From Larix kaempferi (lineage: Eukaryota; Streptophyta; Pinopsida; Pinales; Pinaceae), in the NCBI GenBank assembly GCA_027924585.1, contig BSBM01000372.1, positions 10,523,001 to 10,587,000 on the forward strand: a stretch of 64,000 nucleotides of DNA, in the 5' to 3' direction. Shown here in pieces: positions 55,444 to 64,000 of this stretch. Within the stretch, counting starts at the first letter, position 1, and the number at the start of each line of letters is the position of its first letter. Under the pieces are notes generated by a model. It had not been told where the DNA came from. It saw only the letters and a list, made by a program, of their open reading frames with translations, and made no database searches. The position numbers and the translations under genes were made by a program.

Positions 55444-57897
55444 TGTTAACAGATTGCCCCCTGATGTGCGAGGTCAGGAGCTCATCGTATGGCCGATGGA
55501 CATCATAAGTCATGAATGGTTTTCCTGGGATGTGGAGAGAAGAGAAGAAACAAACTGAAGCCCGGAACAACGATCCCGAACAACTACAAGAGCTAAAAGT
55601 ACATAACCTCAATAATGGATGAGGAATCATCTGATCATATGGACGAGGCGGGCATTCCCATGCTCGTATCAGGATATAACATAACAATAACAATGGGGTC
55701 CAAAAAATGGGGACCTGAAATATACATGACCTCAAATAATGACTGAGGAATAATCTCAATATATGGACGAGGCGGGCATACCCATGCTCGTATCAAGATA
55801 CATAAACAGAACTGTGAGGCCCGAAAAATGGGGACCTGTAAGATACATGATCACTGTGTACATCATAAGAGTCCAGAGGGGACACAAATCTGGGACATAC
55901 TGCTGAGCTGATCATGTGTGATCTGGATAAATGGTGCACTGGAACAATCAACAGTGCTACTGAGTGTGGTACCAAAGGAACTGATGAGCTGCTGGATCAT
56001 AGTGACTGGGGTCATACTCTCCATGGTACACTGGACTGGAACTAAAATGGGTACTCAAGGAAGCATATAGCTGGATGGCTTCCGAATACAATCGCCAACA
56101 CAGCCCGGACATCCACAGGAACATAGAACTGGGCGTTCCGAAGTGACTCACCAATGTGCTAGAGTCGGGGGAAATCCGGGGTCTTCGACTAAGAACTGAT
56201 GGAATATAATCCTACGCGATCCTCAACGATGCGATCAAGGTGCTGACGTCGAGCATGTGAGGAACAACCACTCAGAGAGGCAATGATGATTCCTCTCAGA
56301 ATGATCCGTAGGCACTTACCACAGATGGTGATAAGTCCAAGGCGTAGGGACCTCTGGGCCTATCCTCTGGAATAGAGGAGCTGTCGTCGACAGAGGGAGA
56401 CCTGCAACTATCAAGGCAATGATGTTTCCTTGACAGGAGCACGAGGTACAAGACTGAAATGTGATAGTGCTGATGGCAGGACTGATAAACTGTGGGGGGA
56501 CAACTGGGCAAGTAGAGTGAGTGGACTCAAACTTCCTTTGTTCAGAGTATGATAATGGGAATGATCTGGCAGCATATGAAACTGACTGAGGGGAAAGGGA
56601 TCATAGCTGTAATGGATCTGGGAGGGTAACTGGTCTGAGGGAGACTCAAGCTGGTATAAAATGGCAGGAGACTGTAGAATACTCTGAACAAAGGCGACCT
56701 GATTGGGGGTGCTGCCGAGATGATAGATCAAAGTGCCAGGAGGCACGGGGGAAAACTTCTTCATGGGTTAAGGAACTAGAAGAAGTGTGTGTAAAATGGT
56801 ACTGTCGTGTGGATTTTACGAGCCCAGGACAGTTCATGCTCGTGGTGGCTTTCAATTTTAAGGAGTCTGAAAGCGATAAGAAGACTCTGAAGTGATGGAA
56901 TGGTACTGTCATGTGGATTTTACGAGCCCAGAACAGTTCATGCTCGTGGTTGCTTTCAATTTTAGAGAGTCTGAAAGCAAGGAAGAAGACTCCAGGGGGT
57001 TTCTTTTTCGTAGATTTAGTCTCCAAGGCCCAAAGAAGCATAAAAGGATGCAATGAAGAACTCTTCTAGCCGGTGTGACTAGAGTATTCCTTTTTCGTAA
57101 TTAGTCTACCAGGTCCGGAAAAGGGTTAAACTTATACCAGGTAGACGCCCTTTCAGGTACTTTAGCGAGCATGAAAGGAAGCAAGATTGCTCGGCGATCT
57201 TTTCATTCTTTTAGGAGTCAGAAAAGAGCTTAACGGAAACTCCCTAAGTGCCTTTTTCGTAAAGGACTTGTCCGGCCCGAAAAAGGGATAAAATTATACC
57301 GAACAAAAGGAATGGCCAGGCAAGGAGGAAGTGTTCGATCAAGGAACAGTAATGATGACCGAGAACGAGGGTAGTGGGGAACACTGGTGGGCCTCCTTGC
57401 GAGGTAGATGAAATGGTGGCAAAATAACGAGACATTTGCAGTGTGACAGGAGTGACTGGCTCATGTAAAAATGTGGAACAATCCGACAGCGGCCGTTGTG
57501 GCGCGCAAACCGAGGCAGCAAGGTGTTGGGACACAATGTTAAAATTGTACCAAGTGAGAGCGAGAAATGATCTCAAGCAGCATCACGAGCTCGGAAAAAT
57601 GAATCCGGCAATATAAAGGATGTCAAAAACGGGTAACGACCGATGTGGCACGCACACCGAGGTGGAGGGTGTTTTGGAAAAAAGACCCAAAAAAGCTGGG
57701 GGTGAGAGCGAGAAATGATCTCAAGCATCATCACCGGCTCGGAAAAATGAATCCGGCAGTGCAAATGGTGCAAAAAACGGAGGTTATAAGGACTCTAGAA
57801 TGGTCAAAGGTGAGAACTATGCATATCAAATCAAATCTACAAGTGATATGTGACCTCAAAAATGGTTGAGATCACAAATGGGAAAAAGTGAGCAGGG
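55444..57897 (-). repeat. Region of tandem modules, 3' part of a Tat-like element
   Basis: At least four separate direct duplications fill this stretch: about 123 bp (55600-55722 and 55724-55845); 104 bp (56795-56898 and 56899-56992); a 162-bp-spaced motif, cctttttcgtaa..ccgg..aaaaggg..ttatacc (57089 and 57251, with an echo near 57001); and 148 bp (57485-57632 and 57633-57780). No protein domain is found in any frame. On the minus strand it lies after the truncated pol, so it probably is the non-coding 3' part of that element. The presence of GGGGGCA motifs near 55458 and 57908 is consistent with polypurine tracts. Confidence 0.6.
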
Positions 57898-58562
57898 TTA
57901 ATGACCTGCCCCCATGCTATGTGCATGGGGTTTGTGATTGTGGATCACATATGTGTTGGGTTGAACGATGGGTTCGTTGACGTGCTGAGATAGATGTGAT
58001 GGGGAAGGTTCAAAATGATTGATCATGCCCCCTATCCCAGGGTCAAGGTAACCTATTATGCCCCTTGACTCAGAGGTGTCAAGGTGGTGCTGTTTTTGGC
58101 GAACGGGGAGTACATCAGGCCATGTGTCAATGTGGTGCTCTATAATGGCGGGGTCAAGACCGGGCATTTTGGTATAGGACCAGGCAAAGACATCACGGAA
58201 CTCTCTGAAGAGTTTTCTGTACTCCTCAATCTCTTGTTCACTACAGGAGGCTCCTAAGGCAATGCATTCATTGACGCCAGGGGGGTCAGAGATATCTATG
58301 TGGATGACGGGTGAGATGTTGGCCATGTTACCTTCCTCGAAGGCATCAGGAGCAGGAATAGGGTCCTTTAACCAGTCGACCTTGGTGGGGAGGAAGTATT
58401 TGGATTCAACCGCGTATTGGGTAGCGGAGCTAGAGGAGGATTCGTCTGGGATGAAGTAGGAACGATGATGCATATCATCCCAGGGATAATCCGGGGCAGT
58501 CAGGGCCTCGAGAATCTCCTCATCAGTACGGAAAGTTTGCGTCGTCAAATCGGTTGACGAGG
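57898..58562 (-). pseudogene. Start of reverse transcriptase, truncated
   Basis: The minus frame reads FRTDEEILEALTAPDYPWDD, NMANISPVIHIDISDPPGVN, YRKLFREFRDVFAWSYTKMP and WPDVLPVRQKQ. This is the N-terminal arm of a Tat-lineage RT (compare 10920-11130). It loses similarity just after RQKQ (about 58093); the remaining 60 codons are unrelated. The palm with YxDD, RNase H and integrase are absent. It is in a different frame from the protease ORF because of a one-base change in the G6 run at 58560-58566. Confidence 0.8.
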
Positions 58563-60034
58563 GGGGTAGTGGTTGAAGAGATCATATAGATGATATTAAC
58601 CTCTTCAGAAGGGGGAGAGATCGGGGGGTAAATCTCCTCAATGGTAGGTGGTGCCGTCTCAAGATCCAGATTGTTCATCTCATAGAGAGCTGCTCTATAA
58701 TCTGGGAGATCGGGACAATGATGTGAATAATGCCCGTAAATACCGCATATGGCGCAGGAGTGGTTGGTACGTAGGGACTTATCTTTAGGCTTGGGAGTGG
58801 GGTTGAGTTCGACAGTTGGGATGTTAGGGTCATCGTCGAGCATCTGCATGTGCTTCTGTAATGCTGGTAACTGTGGGCATTGGTGGGTTGCATGGCCCAA
58901 CTCGTCGCACAGCGAGCATTTGGGAGGAGCACGAAAGACTGGAGGGTTTTTTACTGTCTTTGGAGGTGGTACAGCAGTGTAAGGTTGTGGACCTCTGCCC
59001 CCAGTGGGTTTGGGAGTAGGAGGGGGCGTCGTGGAGGACGAAGGGGTAGAGACACCGGGAGGTGGCTGAGTGGTAGTAGCCATGGGTTGCACCGGTTGGA
59101 GGACGACATCTGGTGTCGGCGGGTGAACGGGAGGCGAAAGGTACCAGACGAGTAATCCCAAGGTTAACCCCGGGAGGCTAAGGGTAGCCATAACCGGGGC
59201 GCTGACTACTCCCGATGGAGGGACTAGAAAGGGGATGGTATGGATCGGTGTAACACCAATGTGGCTAGGTACCAATGGTGGTTTGGGAAACAAGGGTGGT
59301 TGAGTATTAGGTGGTAGGTTGTCATGGGACAAGGTACATAAGTCAGACACTTCGGGCGTAGATGATGGGGGAGGAAGGGATTGAAAGGTGGAGGTCATCA
59401 GCGCGTCTGAGTAGACTCCAGGCCCCGTAGAGAAAACAAACGAGGTGGTGGCAGGAGAAACAGGTTGTTCAACCATGGGGAGAACATTTTCAGGTGCCGC
59501 GGGAGCACTGGGATCATAGTAGGTGAGCTGGTCAATTTTAACCACGCATCCCTCATGGGGGAACATCATGGTGCGAAAGACGGAAGAGGCAACCGCTCGC
59601 ATGGCATACATGTAGCTGCAGCCAAGTAAAAGGTTGTAATCCAATTGGGCATTGATTACCTCTATGTCAATAAGAACTGTTTTACCGCCTAATTGGATAG
59701 GAACGTTGGGTAGGAGGCCTTGGGGCTGGGCCGAACGACCGTCGTAGGCGCGTAACGCAGTGGTGGACTGCTGGAGAGGAGGGGACCCTAGCTTCTGCCA
59801 TACGAATGTAGACATAAGGCATGTGGAGGCACCCTCATCGATGATGCACCGATGGATGACAAGATTCCTAACGGCGACAGTAACTTGGAATGCTAAGCTG
59901 GAAGGTAGGCGTGGTTCAGACTGGTCTAAATCAAATGCCATCATATTCGAATCATTGGGGTCAATGCCCCCAATGGCGGAGAGTAAGGTCTTGCGCTGGG
60001 AAGGGCATTTCTTCAAGACCTCTAACGCAGACAT
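58523..60034 (-). pseudogene. Aspartic protease followed by zinc knuckles
   Basis: The frame continues Gag in the same phase beyond a TAA at 60047. It starts MSALEVLKKCPSQRKTLLSA. The protease spans about residues 45-165: VIHRCIIDEGASTCLMSTFV (active site DEGAS, a variant known in Tat elements), PIQLGGKTVLIDIEVINA and LDYNLLLGCSYMYAMRAV. A proline/threonine-rich linker of about 180 residues follows. Then come two C-x2-C-x4-H-x4-C knuckles: CSLCDELGHATHQC and CAICGIYGHYSHHC (about 58695-58920). The second is clearly related to the knuckle of the same element's Gag (LRTNH.C.ICG.YGHY.H.CP). Confidence 0.85.
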
Positions 60035-60046
60035 GGCTGCGGGTGA

Positions 60047-62218
60047 TTAGGATAGGTCGTCTACAATGCTGTAGTTTGACGCAGTGCGCGCATTGGGGTT
60101 ATTGTTGAGACGACGAAGTGGGAAACGAGGGGCTTTTGCAGCGCCGTCTATGGGAGGTGGAGGTATACGTAACGCCTGATCGGTGGGATGGGCGTTAGTA
60201 GGTTTATCCGTGGGAGTGGCTTCAGAGGTGGAGCCATATTGGTTCCGACGGGTCTGGAGGTTGACGTCAGCAGATGACATCATCAGCAAGTGGTGGGTAC
60301 CTGAGTCAAACATGGGTTGATCAGGAGCAGCGTAAGTGATCTGTTGTTGTTGGGGCGCATTGGCTTGATGGGGAGCCAACGGCTGAGTGTTCACTACGCC
60401 TTGGGTCGGTAAGGGGTTTTGCAGCACCAAAGGGGGTTGTTGAGGTTGGGGGGGGTTGGGTGGCGCTTGGGGAGCCGCATGCCCTTGGCGATGGGCCTCG
60501 TCAACCCAGAGTTGCCGAGCTCGCTCCAAGTGTGGGCAAGCATGGGTGTAGTGTCCGTAGACCCCGCAAATAGAACAAGGGTGGTTCGTTCGCAAATTGG
60601 GTTTTTTAGCCTGCTTGGGCGGGCGATCAGGGTTTTGATTAGCGGGGGCCGCATTGTTGTTGTCAGGGGGATTAGCCGGTTGACCAGCTTGGTCTGCAGG
60701 TTGGTTGTTCCCCCGATTACGGCCCTTGCCGTGGTTCTGTTGGCCCTGATTTCGTTGGTTATTCTGGTTTTGCTGCGGGTTCTGTTGGGCGTAAACTTGT
60801 CCTTGGGAAGCAGGTGGATTTTGGGGTTGCGCAGGTGCTGGAGCAGGCTGCGGAGGATGATATGTAGGTTGAGGCTGAGCAGGTGCAGCAACTTGAGGGG
60901 GTTGCTGATAGGGCTGCGGAGCAGGTTGTGGATGTGCCGCAGGGGCTGCCTGTGGCGGATAATAAGCTGGTGGGGCTTGTGAAGGCGCAGGAGCTGAGGC
61001 AGCCTGCTGATGGTAGTAAGGCTGAGGGGCGACTGGAGGAGCATAAGCAGGATTCGCATACCCGAAGCACTGAGGTGGACATGAGGGTCCATGGGAATGG
61101 TGATGTGTCATGGGAGCATACGAGTTGGTTGCTCCAGACTGTGAAGTAGCCCGCGACAGGTCGGGGCCAGGGGTAGGACGTGCTATAGAAAATGGTTGGG
61201 GATGCGAAGAAACACGGCCAATGATACCATCTGCAGCGTGGGATGCCCCCGGCGCATCATGCTGGGAGGACTCGCCGCGAGGGGCATCAGGTATAATGGT
61301 ATAAAGGTAACCCGATTGGGCGTAAATGAGGTCGAACTGTTGAGCCTTAATGATGGCTTCTTCTTCAGACTGGGGTCTTTCTGAGGCTACATCCTTAGCG
61401 ATTACAGGGAGAATGGATTTGAGGAACCAATCTAGGAAGATACGGTCGTCAAGTTTGATCTTGCATAAGCTACGGCGTCGACGCCACTCATGGATGTGGT
61501 CCGTGATATGGGTAGCCGTGTTTTGTCTACAAGATAGAAGGATCTCAACGCCCGCGTCATAGCGGACAGGCAACTGGAAGAACTGCAGGAAGGTCGAGGC
61601 CAGGGAAGCAAAGGTGGCATGGGTCTCATGAGGTTGCTCGATATACCACTTGGCTGCAGAGCCAGTGAAGGTGCGCTATAAGAGACGGAGGCGAACAGAG
61701 TCATCCACGATGGAGTTAGAGGAACACCATAGGTGGAAAGACATGATATGGTTTTGTGGGTCCTCACCGGCCTTGCCCTCGAACTTAGGGATATTAGAGG
61801 GGAGTTTGGTAGGCATATGAGGCCATGTAGGGTCGTGTCGAATAGGATCGTTGGTCAATCTGGCCAGGTCAGGTAGGTTGAGGCTAGCCATGAATGGCAA
61901 ACTGGAAGGAGGATGTGACACAGTAGTGCTTTGGACCAAGTTGGGGCCAGTGCCCCCAGGTGGAGGGACAAGATGTGAGGTGGTGCCCCCAAGTGGGGGA
62001 ACTGAGGTAGTGTAGGATGGTCCAGCACCACCATGGGTAGTGTGAGCCACTGACGTAGTGGGGATAGGTATTCCCGCTGCGGGAATAGGTACCGTGAGGG
62101 GAACGGTAGATGGGTGCCCCATGGAGGGCATACCCAAAACAGGTGTAGTAACTGGTGTAGTGGTGGATGTGCCACCAATAGGCCCTATGACAAACGGAGT
62201 GGAAGTCGTGCCAGCCAT
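60047..62218 (-). pseudogene. Gag polyprotein of the Tat-like element
   Basis: From an ATG at 62216-62218 (MAGTTSTPFVIGPIGGTSTT) a T/P-rich N-terminus leads to the capsid domain: PSNIPKFEGKAGEDPQNHIM, TAG at 61676, RTFTGSAAKWYIEQPHETHA, then ILLSCRQNTATHITDHIHEW. After it comes a linker of about 150 residues made largely of Pro, Gln and Ala (60650-61080), a basic patch, and one CCHC knuckle (CSICGVYGHYTHAC, about 60545-60590). The end is SNYSIVDDLS and TAA (60047-60049). Protease follows in the same frame, so the original was probably one Gag-PR ORF. The GC-rich repeats open shadow frames in other phases, which are not real. Confidence 0.88.
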
Positions 62219-62480
62219 GGGGCTAGTAGGGGCAGTGTAAATAGGGTTCTCAGACTCTTCGTCAGAATCGGAGGTAAAGTAAGGGGCGTCACTATCTGGT
62301 GACGGAGTCCTACGTCGCTGACGAGTGGTGTCAAGTGACAGGGCTCTAGATCTGTGATGAGTGGTATCAATGGATAATGATCGGAATCTATGACGGGTGG
62401 TGTCAAGAGAACCGTGCTGTGGGGGCTCGCCCCTGAGGCGCCGAGAATGTCTCGGGGACTCAATGGTGACAGATGGTGTC
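62219..62480 (-). CDS. Upstream extension of the Gag frame, Arg-rich repeats
   Basis: The Gag frame stays open upstream of the first ATG to a TAG at about 62481. It reads VTIESPRHSRRLRGEPPQHG, then three 12-residue repeats (SLDTTRHRFRSL, SIDTTHHRSRAL, SLDTTRQRRRTP), then an acidic part (DSDAPYFTSDSDEESENP). The conserved repeat and open frame suggest true coding sequence whose start is lost, non-ATG or supplied by splicing. Arg/Ser-rich repeats of this kind bind RNA in other proteins. Confidence 0.5.
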
Positions 62481-62870
62481 TAATCTCTGTGGGCTGAGGT
62501 GAGTATAAAAACAGCTCAAAAAGGCCTAATGCAACCGAGTGTGCAGAAGGAGAGCTAAAAAACAAGGCACTCAGGCCAACAACCGACTCAAAACACCCAC
62601 TGCAGCAGCTGTGCTACAATAGGTGGAGTAACAACAAAGATGGTCAGAATACCAACAAGTAGCAGGTTTCCTAAAAAGAAAAATGGTGGACTCACTAGAC
62701 CAAAGGGAGGTAAAGGAGCATGCAAACACCTAACTAAAAGTATTCTGACTCAACTAAACATATCCTCTGCAAGGTGATGAAATCCAAGTCAGACAATATG
62801 AGTAGAAAAGCCAAGTGGCTATGATATCCCCCTACCGGGAGGGACACCGGGTAGTCAATCCTAGAAGAAT
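62481..62870 (-). other. 5' leader of the Tat-like element
   Basis: This lies between the primer-binding site and Gag on the minus strand. No ORF or repeat is recognised. Confidence 0.5.
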
Positions 62871-62886
62871 GGCAACTAAGATACCA
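62871..62886 (-). promoter_or_regulatory. Possible primer-binding site
   Basis: The minus strand reads TGGTATCTTAGTTGCC, beginning TGGTATC like the methionine-tRNA complement but diverging after seven bases. It sits six bases from an LTR-type end (TGTCA on minus, 62893). Confidence 0.45.
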
Positions 62887-62892
62887 CGTTCA

Positions 62893-64000
62893 TGACACGT
62901 CCAGAAAGGTGAATCTGCCGTTTAGTTCGTTGACCGCAATACCCCTATACAGGGATATCCCGCGAACCGCGAAAGGTAGCCCTTCGGTTACTGAATGGAG
63001 TGCAGTATTCCACTCAGGCCTCCGGAACCAGTCTCCCGACTTCAACCCTCCTAAGGGAGAGGCCCTCTGATAAACTGGTCGTGACCATGCCAAAAAGTAC
63101 TAGGGGATTTTGGTTCCCTATTTGGACAACAACTATGTCTCAAGTGAAAGTGACCGAGGGGTATTATTGGAAGCCTATCCCCCCGACCCTACCTAAATAC
63201 AATGATTCTTTTGTGTTCCCCAAGTGGGGTTAGAATGTTGGTTCAATTAGGTACTTTTTAAGGCTCACTTGATTTATGTGACAGAGTGTGTGCTCGTGAG
63301 GTGATGAACCCAAAAATAGAAGTGCCACTAGGGGAGCAACTTCCAACTATCAATAATGCTGAAATTGAAAGTTTAACTTGCAAAATTTTCTGAATTAAAA
63401 AATAACAAAATTTTAAAAGAATTCTGTAAAGGGTACAGAAATTATGTTGCAGAAAGGCTGTAAGGTAGTGAGGCTGCAGGTGGGACAGAGGGCTGTTCAG
63501 ATGCAGAAAATATTGCAGCAAAAGGGGCTGGGCTCAAAATAGAAAAAGAGCAGAAATTAGACCGCGGGTCTGTGGCAAATCAGAACAGGCCGACCGCGGG
63601 TTTGAGGGAAACAGCGGCGGTCAGGTCGCGGCTATAGGGCCAACAGAGGCAGTCGGGACGCAGGAAATAGGGAACAAGACGCAGTCGGGTCGCGGCAAAA
63701 GGGCTAACAGGCGCAGTCGGGACGCACGAAAGAGGCAGAAAGCCGCAGTCGGGATGCGGGAAAAAGGCCGACAGGCGCAGTTAGATCGCGGCAAACAGGT
63801 TGATTAGCCACGGTCGGATCGCAGGTAACAGACTTGAATCCGCCGGCGGGGCGTCGGAAGCAGTCTGAGAGCCGCGGTCGGATCGCAGGTAAAGGCCTGA
63901 AAGGCGCGGTCGGGACGCGACTGCAGAGGGAAAAGACGCGGTATGCAGCGGCCGAAAGGGACAGCCGAAAGTAAAAAATTCAAAACGGAAACCAGAAATT
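62893..64000 (-). mobile_element. 5' LTR of the Tat-like element, runs off the window
   Basis: On the plus strand the edge reads TGACACGTCC, so on the minus strand the LTR ends GGACGTGTCA. It precedes the probable primer site and Gag at the correct distance. The far end is outside the window, and the partner LTR was not found on the left by eye, so the call rests on position and terminal motif. It includes the GC-rich minisatellite at 63561-63968. Confidence 0.5.
63561..63968. repeat. GC-rich 32-bp minisatellite
   Basis: About 13 units of 30-33 bp, most exactly 32 bp, share the pattern cgcagtcgggacgcgggaaa plus aggccaacagg. CpG dinucleotides are frequent (gtcgggacgc, gtcggatcgc), in sharp contrast to the AT-rich surroundings. 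No long reading frame is associated. Confidence 0.88.

Noticed and set aside
55250-57773. Several minus-strand ORFs of 65-169 codons
   Set aside because: They follow the tandem modules, have H/S/P-rich shadow composition and no motif. I treat them as chance frames in non-coding repeats.
60394-61149. Long frames on both strands over the Gag proline/glutamine region
   Set aside because: GC-rich low-complexity repeats open all phases. Only the minus frame continuous with capsid and zinc knuckle is supported.
63561-63968. rRNA spacer or promoter repeats suggested by high GC content
   Set aside because: No rRNA sequence lies nearby, and the array sits in an LTR-type context upstream of a retrotransposon Gag.

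Overview
This window looks like nuclear DNA of a seed plant with a large, repeat-choked genome. The long AT-rich spacers, nested LTR retrotransposons of the plant Ty3/gypsy Tat/Athila-like type, decayed Ty1/copia sequence, a plant-mobile-domain-like gene, splice-type exon borders and absence of compact operons all point that way. A conifer-like genome is plausible, but I cannot fix the species from sequence alone. No intact host protein gene is visible.

Layout. 1-224: end of an LTR running off the window. 1177-2892: a solo LTR of a related family, with a perfect 5-bp target duplication. 4302-6501: a short unassigned ORF, a compound palindrome and two correctly phased exons of a leucine aminopeptidase remnant (minus strand). 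7890-8247: possible AAA-ATPase exon remnants. 9731-10090: a CACTA-ended element whose core is a near-perfect long hairpin. 10091-13665: a decayed Ty3/gypsy pol (PR-RT-RH-IN, plus strand). 14450-16906: a two-exon plant-mobile-domain-like gene (minus strand) with two nonsense codons. 17651-18638: a Ty1/copia remnant with integrase deleted. 20303-25185: a complete but non-autonomous LTR retrotransposon coding only for Gag and protease. 25186-39433: mostly non-coding, with tandem duplications, a 12-copy 26-bp minisatellite (29591-29902), one acidic terminal exon (37633-37800) and a degenerate 24-bp repeat field.

39439-53273 is a complete 13.8-kb Tat/Athila-like element on the minus strand. It has two about 1.7-kb LTRs, a triplicated leader next to the primer site, a Gag with five CCHC knuckles, protease, a second Gag-like domain, RT, RNase H, integrase, and a roughly 970-codon extra ORF before the 3' LTR. 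It sits inside the LTR of another Ty3/gypsy element, whose LTR end, primer site and gag start follow at 53274-54640. 54690-64000 holds a third Tat-like element (minus strand): part of its 5' LTR with a GC-rich 32-bp minisatellite, a proline/glutamine-rich Gag, and a protease followed by duplicated zinc knuckles. Its pol is cut off at the start of RT and is followed by about 2.5 kb of tandem modules.

The most unusual signal is shared by the two Tat-like elements: each carries a Gag-derived module between protease and reverse transcriptase (a second capsid-like domain in one, relocated zinc knuckles in the other). Every coding region is broken, mainly by TAG codons. These sit where glutamine (CAG) is expected in many cases, which fits C-to-T decay at methylated CHG sites.
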